From the NCBI GenBank assembly GCA_026874595.1, contig CM049308.1, positions 42,477,327-42,541,326 of the forward strand: DNA of 64,000 nt, read 5' to 3'. The DNA comes from Sipunculus nudus (Eukaryota; Annelida; Sipuncula; Golfingiida; Sipunculidae). The position numbers and the translations under genes are program-made. The notes beneath the pieces are model-generated. The model worked only from the letters and a program-made list of their open reading frames with translations. It was not told the DNA's origin and did not search any database. This document shows, piece by piece, positions 11,640 through 23,388 of this stretch (position 1 is the first letter of the stretch; each line of letters opens with the position of its first letter).

Positions 11640-12917
11640 TGTAACGCGCGGGTCTTTCAGAATACAAACATAACAACGTGTAGACGTATATCATTTTACT
11701 GCACTGCTATTACACGCATGTCACTTCATAAAAGGTTAGGGTTATGATCATGATCATGGTGAATCTACAACAAATAAGATAATAACATAAATGTCGATGT
11801 ATAATAATGACAAAATGATTTGTCAACTCATGAGCAACGTTCACATGCATTGAATTACCAATAAAGAATATATCATTATCATGAATAAATTGAAACTTGA
11901 AACTGGCTGAATAAACATTTATAAGAACCCATAAAACATTTAATTTTGTTCATATTTAAGTTGGATTTGTATCATAACCTTCCATAAACAAGTTATCTTA
12001 ACACTGTATGAGACTCACTTCATAAATTATCAAAATGGCAACATTGTATTACTATAACCTGACAAATTCTCACAGATATCCTGTCAACATGACACAAAAT
12101 TATAAACAGTTACAACATGAAAGTTTAACATCAAAGGAAGCAACGGCTTGACCTGATCTGACAGCCAAGAAAATACACTGGGCAAGATTACCGCCCCTAA
12201 CACTATGTCCTGTTATATTTGAATAAACCATACTGAATTTAAATGACATGTATAAAAAATGAAATACTCACAGACTTGTGCGCTATTATTGACTTGACCC
12301 TCACATTATGGTGACATGGAGTCTTTGACTAGGGTGACGTAACAGTGACTTAAAATCTTAACATATACACAACAGTAAGGTGACTTGAACTAACACTTGT
12401 TGCCAACTGACTCCCCCTTTGTCTCGGGGCATACCTAAAATACCCAGGCGGCCTGGGAACAGTAACACAACACGGGGCTATCGAGAGCATCCCTGTCCCA
12501 TGAGTTGAGAACAGTGACAATTTTATATCCTTGACCCTGTGAAGCACTATACAAGCTGGTGAGCTGTCGGTACGGCTGGACACCAGCCACAGCATGATAA
12601 ATTACCACCTGACTGGCTAGCTCAAACAATAAACAGCACATGAAGCCTGGTGCTCCGTCTGAATTAAGGAAATCTAAAATAACTGGTATAGCCTACACAA
12701 GATCACTGCATGAAGTAAATGTAATACATATAATAATGGTTTTCCAACAGAGGTCGCGAATTAATTGCTTAAAAATGACACTAAATTCAGATGACACATA
12801 TGTACATTAAACAAGTGCCACAAACATGGCAAAACATATGGTTACACAAAAACTTATCTATCAATTCTAAAATTACAACAACCTGAGATATTACTGGCCC
12901 TCGTCAGGGCAGTAACA
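11640..12917 (-). repeat. BEL/Pao 3' LTR
   Basis: Offset from the other LTR by exactly 4500 bp throughout with no indel. It ends in GGCAGTAACA on + and is followed by the C-rich complement of the polypurine tract. Confidence 0.95.
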
Positions 12918-12927
12918 CTCCCCCGCC
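12918..12927 (-). other. polypurine tract
   Basis: Reads GGCGGGGGAG on the element strand, abutting the 3' LTR. This is where plus-strand DNA synthesis would be primed. Confidence 0.75.
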
Positions 12928-12975
12928 TTAAATCAACATGATTTACCAAAGAACATTAGGCAAACAAAAACTAAT

Positions 12976-15221
12976 CTAAAGTAGAACAAATAACATAAAG
13001 CATGTATCAAAGTATTCAAAACACTTGGTAATTGGTCGACTGTTCACTATGTTCTCTGCTTCACAGAAAACAGTACACAAAACGTTGTCTGTCATTCTTG
13101 GACTTCCATTTAGTAACGACACCAGAACTCTCCGAACGGTTCTGATATGCCAATGAGATGCCAATAGGGGGTTGAATTGTCATTCGATATCTCAGGACGT
13201 GCAGCCCTGATAATCTGACCTCGATTTAACTGACAAAGACTTCTAGATAGCCCCGTACATGCGCCCACGAGGTTAATGCCGTTGTCTGACCAAAGTTGAC
13301 GTGGGAACCCCCTCCTCGATATAAATCTGAAGAAACCATTTATGAAGGTATCAGATTCCAGGCTATTCAAGACCTCAAGGTGGATAGCTCTGGTTGAGAA
13401 GCAAGTGTAAATGTAACCATATCGTTTTACTTCAGATCTGCCTCTCTTGACAAGAATTGGTCCAAATAGGTCAACACCGACATAGCTGAAAGATGGACTT
13501 TCAGATTCGCAGCTTTCAGGAGGCAAACCAGGGAGCTTTGGAACCATTGGTGACCCATACAGCTGCTTGTGCATGACGCAGTCATTCTTTCCCTTCTTAA
13601 TCCGGGTCCTTGCTTTGGTAATCCAATACTTCCTCCTTATTTGACCCAAAGTCCACTCAATTACAAGGTGAGCTGAGTTACGGTACTGCCGAACAACAAT
13701 GTAAGTCAGCTTGTGTTCATGTGGCAATATCACTGGACGCTTTGACTCTGCAACAGCTGCATGTTTCTGCCATCCACCGATAACTAACAGTCCATTTTCC
13801 AGAGCAGGTGTCAGCTTGTAGAGTGGGTTAGGTTTCGACCCACCCTTACCTTTCTCAACTGCTGTGATCTCCTCGTGGTAGGCCTGATTCTGGACAACTA
13901 GGTTCCGAGCATGAATCATCTCGGGAATTGATATGTGACTTCCTGTGACTGAATTATTAAGGTTCTCTTGGTAAACTTCAGCCATCCCGGTTTTCTGAAG
14001 CTTATTCTGAAGATTGTTTGACCTAACTGTGGCTGCATACCTGTTGTTGGGTAATTTCGGTGTCCCAGCTCTCCATGGTATCGGCAAAACATCATGACCT
14101 CCCTCGTGACGGATCTCATCGTGACATAGATCAAGAACGTTGCGGTCTTCCGGTGACAATGACATTACATCTTCATCAACTGACTCCATACTCCATAGCT
14201 TTTCTATCTGTTGGTTGAGGTCCACAAAATTTGAATTAACTACCTGAGACACCTGGCCATTAACAGGTCCACTGAGAGACCAACCAAACAAGGTTCGAAT
14301 GGCATAAGGCTGATTTCTGTCGTCAGGGGCACTCCTTACTTCTAGAGGCATCAAGGCATATGCGTTGTCCATGCCAATAAGGATGTCTGCCTGTATGTCA
14401 TTATCAACCTGTCGTATTGGTAGACCACGCAAGTGAGGATATCTCTGTAGGTGCATCACGTGGCCAGGATACCTCGCTGGGATGGTTGGTACCACCAGTA
14501 CATTTTTCATTTCAATAGCCTGATTCCCATCCACTGATTTTAAATGGAAAGACACAATCTTTGAGCATACTTTAGAACTATTGTTTAGGGTATTCATTTC
14601 ATAGTTTGCTTCGGTGCCCTTCAGCTTCAGCTGACTCGCAAGTCGCTGACTGACAAATGTGTTGGTAGATCCAGTGTCCAGCAGAGTGTAAGCTTCCTTT
14701 TGACCATTGACTATCACCGGAACTATTGGTAAGAAGACACTGGAATTTACAGTGTTGACATTTGCATTACTACTCACACTGATCTGACTCTCGCTTCTAG
14801 TCTCATCACTAACATTCACATGTGAAGCCTGCCTACCGTTTTCACCTTCAACGTGAATAAATTTCGTATGCTTCCTACCACAACCTGGCACTGTACAAAC
14901 TGATCCTTTTCTACATTCACGGCTATTATGACCCGCCAACAAACAATTGTAACACAATCTGTTTCTTTTAACAATCTGCAACCGATCTACAGGCTGCATG
15001 GCTTTGAAAGAGTCACAATGAAACAGTCTATGACTTTGACTACATACCACACAAGGACGCGATTGTTCGGGCTCACTTGTTGATGCCTGCTCAGGATTCT
15101 GTAGACGTGATGTCACTGTGGGATCTACAGACGGCCAGCTGGTCACTGCATTGCTGATGGCGCTCTGGGGATTATCCCTGAATTTCATTGTTTCAGTCCC
15201 ATACACGGGATCACAGGCTTC
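12976..15221 (-). pseudogene. BEL/Pao pol remnant: zinc knuckle, protease, integrase; RT/RNase H deleted
   Basis: In one long frame from 15221 to 13110 there is a CCHC knuckle (CYNCLLAGHNSREC), a retroviral-type aspartic protease (LLDTGS), and a post-protease linker. The frame then passes directly into an H2C2-type segment and the integrase core (GVDLFGP, WSDNG). The whole RT and RNase H region is missing without loss of frame; the junction is near residue PWRAGTPKLPNN plus about 40. A second small deletion near 13150 removes the segment with the catalytic Glu and shifts frame. The integrase tail (RTVRRVLVSLLNG, NSRPITK) continues to about 12990. It cannot replicate on its own. Confidence 0.9.
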
Positions 15222-16121
15222 TTAAGCGATCATCCTCATGAATTCAACAAAATCTTTAAATGTGGGATATGCGTCTTTGTCTTTTTTGGTAGTCAAAGCC
15301 TGTTTTCTCCAGCGGTTGCGGATATGCGGTTGACATCGCTGAACTATGTCTATGATACTTTGCTGTGTATCAAGCTCTGAATATTTTCCAAGTTTTTCCA
15401 GAGCTGTTAAGGCCATGGTAAGCTCATCCGCGAGCTGTTGCAGTTCATGAGCCTTAACAACCTTCCTGCCACACTTGAGGTCCGTTATAATTCTTTGCGA
15501 CACCAGGTGGGAGTCTCCAAAACGGTTCCTAAGGATCTCCCGCGCCTGTTTATAGCCAGCCTCGCCTCCAATCAGAGCACAATTCTTTATAGACATTTTA
15601 GCTGGCCCAGTCGTATACTGCAACAGTCTGGTTAGCTTGATCTGGCTATCAACGAATTTACTGTCCACGGTCTCATCAAATATGGCAATAAAGGTTTGAT
15701 ATTCGATCGGATTACCGTCAAATCTGTCAATCTCTACCTTCGGGATACTCAGAAGGTCGACTAAATCTTGCTGATTCGCGACAGGCTTTTCATCACCAAC
15801 ACCATTTACTGCGACATCTCGCTCAACCATGGGGCCATCAAGCGCAGACTTCAGCCAAGTTTTCGCTTCTTTTAACGCACAGGTGTAGTTAATTTCGACA
15901 TCCTGGAACCACTGTTCACACTCATCTATCTCATCCAAATCCTCTAACGCGTTTCTATAACAGTCATGCGAGGCTTCAAATTCAGAGAATGATACACGAA
16001 GTTGCCGCAATTTTGACTGAACCTCATCGACATCTTCCTCAGCGACAAGGCGACGTAATGTCCCAAGGTGGCGGGTAATAGCTGCCTTTTTCTGACGTCG
16101 GGTAGTCTTGAGGTGTTCCAT
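15222..16121 (-). pseudogene. BEL/Pao gag, separated from pol by an ochre codon
   Basis: A capsid-type gag of about 300 residues with an acidic helical N-terminal part and the conserved gag core of Pao elements (PKVEIDRFDGNPIEY, TTGPAKMSI, REILRNRFGD). The first ATG on the minus strand is at 16121, 18 bp inside the LTR edge. A TAA at 15222-15224 ends the frame, and pol continues in the same frame immediately after. BEL elements usually carry one gag-pol ORF, so this is a nonsense mutation or, less likely, a readthrough site. Confidence 0.88.
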
Positions 16122-16139
16122 TTTGCTAAGTCTATTCAC

Positions 16140-17417
16140 TGTAACGCGCGGGTCTTTCAGAATACAAACATAACAACGTGTAGACGTATATCATTTTACT
16201 GCACTGCTATTACACGCATGTCACTTCATAAAAGGTTAGGGTTATGATCATGATCATGGTGAATCTACAACAAATAAGATAATAACATAAATGTCGATGT
16301 ATAATAATGACAAAATGATTTGTCAACTCATGAGCAACGTTCACATGCATTGAATTACCAATAAAGAATATATCATTATCATGAATAAATTGAAACTTGA
16401 AACTGGCTGAATAAACATTTATAAGAACCCATAAAACATTTAATTTTGTTCATATTTAAGTTGGATTTGTATCATAACCTTCCATAAACAAGTTATCTTA
16501 ACACTGTATGAGACTCACTTCATAAATTATCAAAATGGCAACATTGTATTACTATAACCTGACAAATTCTCACAGATATCCTGTCAACATGACACAAAAT
16601 TATAAACAGTTACAACATGAAAGTTTAACATCAAAGGAAGCAACGGCTTGACCTGATCTGACAGCCAAGAAAATACACTGGGCAAGATTACCGCCCCTAA
16701 CACTATGTCCTGTTATATTTGAATAAACCATACTGAATTTAAATGACATGTATAAAAAATGAAATACTCACAGACTTGTGCGCTATTATTGACTTGACCC
16801 ACACATTATGGTGACATGGAGTCTTTGACTAGGGTGACGTAACAGTGACTTAAAATCTTAACATATACACAACAGTAAGGTGACTTGAACTAACACTTGT
16901 TGCCAACTGACTCCCCCTTTGTCTCGGGGCATACCTAAAATACCCAGGCGGCCTGGGAACAGTAACACAACACGGGGCTATCGAGAGCATCCCTGTCCCA
17001 CGAGTTGAGAACAGTGACAATTTTATATCCTTGACCCTGTGAAGCACTATACAAGCTGGTGAGCTGTCGGTACGGCTGGACACCAGCCACAGCATGATAA
17101 ATTACCACCTGACTGGCTAGCTCAAACAATAAACAGCACATGAAGCCTGGTGCTCCGTCTGAATTAAGGAAATCTAAAATAACTGGTATAGCCTACACAA
17201 GATCACTGCATGAAGTAAATGTAATACATATAATAATGGTTTTCCAACAGAGGTCGCGAATTAATTGCTTAAAAATGACACTAAATTCAGATGACACATA
17301 TGTACATTAAACAAGTGCCACAAACATGGCAAAACATATGGTTACACAAAAACTTATCTATCAATTCTAAAATTACAACAACCTGAGATATTACTGGCCC
17401 TCGTCAGGGCAGTAACA
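16140..17417 (-). repeat. BEL/Pao 5' LTR
   Basis: 1278 bp; contains the element's promoter and transcription start by position. No primer-binding site matching a tRNA 3' end was recognised just inside it, where the sequence reads GTGAATAGACTTAGC on the element strand. Confidence 0.95.
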
Positions 17418-17767
17418 ATGTCTATGATGGGTTAAGATGTTTTATGTACTTTCGTAATAAATAATTGAAGCCCGTCCTGGTGTGGTTCTTTTAAGTACCT
17501 TTTATATTATAAAGGTATTTAAAGGGACACCTGGTGGGCGGCAGCGTGCTAGTGGTAGCTCGATCAGGCAGGGAGATTTGACCCTCGTGACCAGCGTCAC
17601 ATGATTAGTATTGTAAGCATTTTGCGCACAGCATTGGTGCAAGCAGCAGCGCCATTTTCTGCCAGGAAAATTGCACCCACCCACCCTTGACCCCTTATTT
17701 TAATGAAATATGTATCACATAGATCTGACATATGTTTGGTTTTTAAACTGAAGGAGTCCAGGTGGTG
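17418..17767. repeat. 440-bp tandem unit, copy 2 (rest)
   Basis: Begins with the ATGTC target duplication and continues the unit interrupted at 11639. It differs from copy 1 by a 4-bp GATC insertion near 17561 and a few substitutions. Confidence 0.85.
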
Positions 17768-17868
17768 GGATCTTTGATATGATTGTATGAATGATGTCTA
17801 TGATGGGTTTAGATGTTTTATGTACTTTCGTAATAAATAATTGAAGCCCGTCCTGGTGTGGTTCTTTT
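17768..17868. repeat. 440-bp tandem unit, copy 3, internally deleted and truncated
   Basis: Starts like the other units, skips about 70 bp after GATTGTATGAA, and stops at GTGTGGTTCTTTTA, where the 40-bp direct repeat begins. This marks the 3' end of the recombinase element. Confidence 0.8.
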
Positions 17869-17908
17869 AAAAAGTCTAAATCTAAACAAAGATGAAGTAC
17901 GTGTATTT
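17869..17908. repeat. 40-bp direct repeat, right copy
   Basis: Identical to 1113-1152. Sequence after it (ATTGCTGATTAACC) would have followed the left copy in the pre-insertion allele. Confidence 0.7.
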
Positions 17909-18100
17909 ATTGCTGATTAACCATTGTCAATGCCAAATTTTCGAGAGATAATCAAAAGAACATATGTTGTAACATTCAACTCATTTCAAAACATGCAGCA
18001 GTCAGTTACATCCGGGTCCTGTCTCTCACCCGGATGCTATTCGCATATAACAAACCCAGGAGGAAATACCAAAACCTGTCTCAAAATTCCAGCTTCCGAC

Positions 18101-20449
18101 GGCAATAGATAAAACTCGGAAGTCGGAAGTCGGAAGCCTTCAGAAGTCGGAAGCCGTTTTATTTTTTAGTATAATTCCAAAAATAACAAACAAATCGACA
18201 ACTTTTTGTGTTAAAACAATAGATATATACCCCCTTTATTATAAAAGAAAGTTTCAAAGATATTTATTAACATATATGAAAATTAAAGCATAATTAATCC
18301 GTCGGAAGCATCTCGGAAGTCATCCGAGAGTGACAGATGATGCTCAACTTGAAATGCATAAAACTCGGAAGTCAAACCCATAGCACCAACCAGCAATGCC
18401 ACAGATAGGGTCTTGCATGAACCAAAATTTCAATTAAGGTAATATAAGTGTATTTAAATAAAATCATAATGTATATAACTAACAAAATAATACATAAATT
18501 AATATTAAAATACAAAACATATGATATGATGTAAAATACTATAATAACAAATAAAAAAACAAGTATAATACGAAACAGATTTATTTTCGTATTCTCTATT
18601 TTTTTCCATTGAACAGATATAAACATGATGCAAAATATAATTACATAATAACAGGTATAATGAAATGTATACACAATGTGTTAAATATATCATTATATAA
18701 CGATATAATTATATATTCATTCAACAGCGATATAATTATATCATATATTATCATATATTATAAAATTATATTATAATCAATATTCCTAAAATATTATATA
18801 AACCATTAAAAGTGATTAAATATAGAATATAACATTGTACAGCATATTATGTAGTATATGTTACGTATGACAAAGTGATATATGTTCATATAAATTAATA
18901 TGAAATTATTAAATTGTATATAATATGATTATTTATATATCCATTCATGTATGTGATTATTTATCTCCTCCACCGAGCGAGTAATTCTTACAAATAAAAT
19001 GGGTAACAGCTGGCAGAACAGATTTCAGGTGGCGATTCCTCCCTTTACCACTTGTTATTTAATTAGTTGTAACTGATTACAGTCTTAAGATATTTTATGT
19101 CGTTACCTTAAAAGCACACGCGTTTCTAAGCCTGATCCCCATTTAGTTCAACATTTTATGAAACTGTTCTTAAAATGTTTACAAAAAACAGTATGTGGCT
19201 TTGAATTGTTAAAAAAAATAATAAAAATGTTCTCTTGAATCTTTTCATATGTTATCCTGCTATAATTGTCAGATGATATATTAAGATATATCTATTTCAT
19301 TTAACTGATACATTTTTAAAATAAAACATTTTCTCCTTATAATGTAATAGAAATATTTACTTCCAACATAAATAATTTTGATTAAGCTAAAATTAAATTT
19401 AAAGATACTGTTATAATTTATATAAATGATTTTGCATATGCCTTTTTTAATCTTTCACAGTTTGGCAGTTTTGCATTTTTTTTAAATTTTCAAAATATTA
19501 TGGAAGTGTTTTTAATGTTTTAGAAAAACTGTCTGTGTAATGTTCTAAAAATTTTCCTAATACGTTGGGTGGTCAGTATTTGGCAAGCCTTAGAAAGTTA
19601 TGCGTGCCATGTATACCACCCTAATTCATAGATAAAAACAATTAGTTTCATTAATACTGTATATAGCACCTTAATAAAAAATAGTTTTATTAATTCAAAA
19701 ACTGAATGGACTTTTCTTACGGTTTTACCAGTTCCTGCAAGATGTGGCAGTTTGATACTTTGTGTTTATATTTATATACAAATTTATGTATTTCATAAAA
19801 TATTTGAATAGTATAATGTAAAATTATCATAATACAAATGAATGTTGTTTAATTAAGTTATACTTAATTTTTTATATGTTATAATATTCTATTTTTTGTT
19901 TAAATAAGGAAAAAATTATTACACTATTTAGATAAAATTACGAAATTTTAAATGTTTTTATATTTTACTTCTACAATAACATTCCTGTTTAAAATATTAC
20001 ATTGCGATATGATTTATAATGCATTACATTTGAATGTATATTTCAACAATTTTTTCCCTTTTTTTCATTTTATATTTCATTATGTTAGTTATATACATTA
20101 TGATTTTATTTAAATACATAAAAATTACTTAAATTAAAATAAGGAATGATGGGAGACCTTGTCTGTGTCATTGTTGGTTGGTGCTATGGGCTTGACTTCC
20201 GAGTTTTATGCATTTTGAACATCATCTGTCACTTCCTGCATGATGACTCCCGAGAGGCTTCCGACGTATTAAATGTGCTTTAATTTTCATATACGGAAAT
20301 ATATATCTTTGAAACTTTCTTGTATGACAAAAATGGTTGATATCTTCCATTTTAACACGAAAAAGTGATGGTATGATCGTTATTTTATAAATTTATACTA
20401 AAAAATAAAACGGCTTCCGACTTCCGACTTCCGAGTTTTATTTATTGCC
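18101..20449. mobile_element. foldback element 1 with CGGAAGT-iterated inverted ends
   Basis: Roughly 300-bp inverted ends (about 18101-18413 and 20155-20449) start GGCAATA.ATAAAACTCGG and carry repeated TCGGAAGTCGGAAG. Other shared blocks include TTTTATTTTTTAGTATAA, CTTTGAAACTTTC and a GCTATGGG segment. The 1.7-kb core is very AT-rich with no credible ORF. Target duplication is unclear; GCTTCCGAC occurs just outside both ends. It resembles foldback-type DNA elements; the family is not recognised. Confidence 0.75.
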
Positions 20450-22436
20450 GGAAGTGCCGCTTCCGACATGTAACATCCGAGGTTTGGTCGGTATTCCAGG
20501 CTGTGTGTAAAACTTGGAAGTCGGAAGCCGGAAGTCGGAAGCCAAGGATTTTTCATAAATAAAGTGCTAAAAAATGCACAAATTTCCTCTAGATCAACAC
20601 CATTTTAATTTCTATTGATAGAATAAAGTCTGTTCTATCATTCCTTGAAGAATCATAGTTATCCATTCTGTAATCTGAAAGTTATAGACAATTTTGTGCT
20701 CGGAAGCCATCTCGGAAGCCACTCGGAAGTGCCGGGATGCGGTCCAAATGTGTAAAACTCGGAAGTCACGGAGACGCAAGGGTCAACATATGGTCAGTTT
20801 AGAGCCACATGGTAAATGCAATTTCAATATATAAATTACGATATCATTAAATATTAAAAAAGTTTTAATATATTTCCTTACGTTGAGCAAATATCCAATA
20901 TATTTAATATTATCATAATATAAGGAAAATTCAAAATATTTTTAAAAAAATATATATACTCTTTCTTTCATACTTAGTCAACCATGATATGTATTTTCTA
21001 TTTATAACACTCTTGATATTGTTACAACATTATTATAATAATTTAACTTCAAATAAATTGATATTTCAGAAAATTTGAAAATATTTTTATAATTCATTTC
21101 ACACGTTATGTGCGTAAAAGGGCATCTTAAAACAGAATGTGTTCCTAGCTTCAATTAAGGAACTGCGCGGAGTGACGATTACAAAGATCTCAATAAAGAA
21201 ATTCCTATTTTGTGGTAGGAAGAGATCGTTGAATGTCAAATCTTAGATATATAATCTCATAAATAAGATCTTATTGACACATAAGACATCTGAGGCTTCA
21301 AGTAAAAGTCTGTATGTATGGAGGTTAAATGGTGTCTTAAAGAAGCTACGGATATAGGCATTTTTATCCAACCGGTTGCTTAGCTAAGATTCATACCTTG
21401 AAATCCCATGCATAAAAAATGTTGACGTCATGCAATAATTAAATGAATCCTTTCCGATCATTTTTCGACAAAAACCCATCAAATCAATTACTGTGGAAAA
21501 TCTGGTTGGATATTTACCGCCAAGATAACAATTTGAATGATAAATATCAATTATTCCCATTCTTCTTTGATAAAACAGCAAGTAAACCTCTTTATAAAAA
21601 AATCCTTTTTATGCACATGAATATTATCTATATACAATCTTTATTTGATACTTATATATTTACCCTTTTCGTAATTAAATTTATAAAAAAAACAAGTTAA
21701 CAGGAAGCTTATTCTTAGGCCTGCATGGTAATCACTGAACTATAGTCGGAAATTTTTAAAGTAGTGCCGTGCGTTTTCGGACCTAACTCCCTTCGGACCT
21801 CATAGTTGCTTGTATCAGGTTCTGTTCTAAAACTAATTATTTAATATCTATAAGAGATTTAACAAAGAAAGCCGTTTTGCTCTGTTACCGTTTATTTTCA
21901 AACATTTACTGAATAATTTTTGCCAAGCTAAATGTTTTGTTGATGTTATATTGATTTGTTGTTTATTTTTTTTTCTGTTGGGGCGATTTACAATATGTAT
22001 ATAAAAGTATAAATGTTTGTGCCGTCTGTTTTTTTTTATAAATTTCAGAACATTAATTTTCCAAACATTGTACATGACAGCATAAAAATACCCAGGAAAT
22101 ATCAAATCGTTCTGCAAAAACAGAAACAATTTAATTTTATATGAACGTTAAATGTTACAATCGGCATCATATCTATTTACACATGTATTGTGTATTTATT
22201 TCTGTCAAGGTTTTGTTTATGTTCGTTTTTCTTTTTAAAGTTGTCCAATACATCTGCCCAATACATCTGATGAATCATTATCAAACAATTCAATGTGAAA
22301 TATTATGCGTATTATGCTGTCTATTTTGGCAACATTTTAAAACTTGAATTGAAAAGGGTTTCATTTTACAGCATGAACATATCGGGGAAAAATCACATTT
22401 TGAATTTGTAAAATGTGCACTCCGAGTTTTACACAC

Positions 22437-22594
22437 GTGGCTTCCGAGTTTTACACATTTGGACTACTACCCGGCACTTCCGAGTGACTTCCGAGATGGC
22501 TTCCGAGCACAGAATCTTCTATAACTTTCAGATTATTAAATGAATATCTATGATTCTTCACAGAATGATAGAACAGACCCTAGTGTATCGATAA
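22437..22594. repeat. 158-bp direct duplication inside foldback element 2, copy 1
   Basis: Identical by eye to 22995-23152. It consists of the inner part of the right inverted end. Confidence 0.9.
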
Positions 22595-22994
22595 TGAAAT
22601 ATAAAAAAATATATTTTGGAATCAATTAAATATTACATAATAGATTTTTAAGCCTAAGAGATACATAATCCTGATGAAATTTTTGATTAATGGAACATGA
22701 AAAGGACGGTCAATTTACACATGAAACATAAAACATTTTATCGAAACAACCTTTAGAAACCTTTTCAGGACGTCGTGTTTCTGTCAAATTTTAATTCTAT
22801 TTATCATTTTAATTAATCAATTATTACTATGTTGTTTTACAAAATGAAAAAAAAATTATGACCACAAAATATTATTTTAAGAAAACAGCATCATGTACGT
22901 TACACAACAGATTGAATTATAAAAAATATGTCATCTGGAAGATATTGAAAATGCTTGACACGCATGCTCACGATTTGATGACCAGTGCATGGCC

Positions 22995-23152
22995 GTGGCT
23001 TCCGAGTTTTACACATTTGGACTACTACCCGGCACTTCCGAGTGACTTCCGAGATGGCTTCCGAGCACAGAATCTTCTATAACTTTCAGATTATTAAATG
23101 AATATCTATGATTCTTCACAGAATGATAGAACAGACCCTAGTGTATCGATAA
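22995..23152. repeat. 158-bp direct duplication inside foldback element 2, copy 2
   Basis: Second copy, 558 bp from the first. The 400 bp between the copies is AT-rich with no gene. Confidence 0.9.
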
Positions 23153-23279
23153 AAATCGAAATAGTATTGATGTAATGGCATTTTGTATATGCTTTATGGT
23201 TTTGTTATTAAAATATCCTTGGCTTCCGACTTCCGACTTCCGAGTTTTACACACAGCCGGTATTCCAGGCTGCACCAAG

Positions 23280-23288
23280 TTTGGCGGG
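23280..23288 (+). promoter_or_regulatory. E2F-like site in POLE2 promoter
   Basis: TTTGGCGGG matches the classic E2F core and lies 36 bp before the POLE2 ATG. Replication genes are typical E2F targets. No TATA box is obvious between foldback element 2 and the ATG. Confidence 0.65.
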
Positions 23289-23323
23289 TGCAATAAACTG
23301 ATGCCCAAATAAGCGGACAGAAA

Positions 23324-23388
23324 ATGACATCTGTAACGAAAACCCAGATTGTTGCTGCTTTCAAAATGAATGGCCTGTCACTAAGAAG
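23324..23388 (+). CDS. POLE2: POLE2 exon 1 (DNA polymerase epsilon subunit 2)
   Basis: POLE2 is the non-catalytic B subunit of DNA polymerase epsilon, which works in nuclear leading-strand synthesis and origin firing. Exon 1 encodes 21 residues plus two bases (MTSVTKTQIVAAFKMNGLSL...), then a GTAAAT donor at 23389. The stretch AAFKMNGLSLRS-EA matches the start of the family's N-terminal helical domain (AFK-x-x-GL-x-LR-x-EA pattern). The start is the first ATG downstream of the E2F-like site, 52 bp after the target duplication of foldback element 2. Splicing to exon 2 completes AG|T (Ser). Confidence 0.85.

Larger units (their letters stand above)
11640..17417 (-). mobile_element. BEL/Pao LTR retrotransposon, deletion derivative
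   Basis: The 5778-bp element has two 1278-bp LTRs with TG...CA ends and a 5-bp target duplication ATGTC at 11635-11639 and 17418-17422. It sits in a tandem unit of the recombinase element. Coding runs on the minus strand: gag, zinc knuckle, aspartic protease, then integrase. The RT and RNase H region is absent. LTRs differ at about two sites (12301/16801 and 12501/17001), so insertion is recent. Confidence 0.95.
20504..23257. mobile_element. foldback element 2 with CGGAAGT-iterated inverted ends
   Basis: Inverted ends (about 20504-20770 and about 22990-23257) begin TGTGTAAAAC.TGGAAG or its equivalent. They share CCAAGGAT, a GAATGATAGAACAGA-type block, and GTGCTCGGAAGCCATCTCGGAAG. A 15-bp target duplication CGGTATTCCAGGCTG lies at 20489-20503 and 23258-23272. 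The core (20770-22430) is AT-rich and non-coding. It is related to foldback element 1 by end motifs but not by core sequence. It sits directly upstream of POLE2. Confidence 0.8.
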
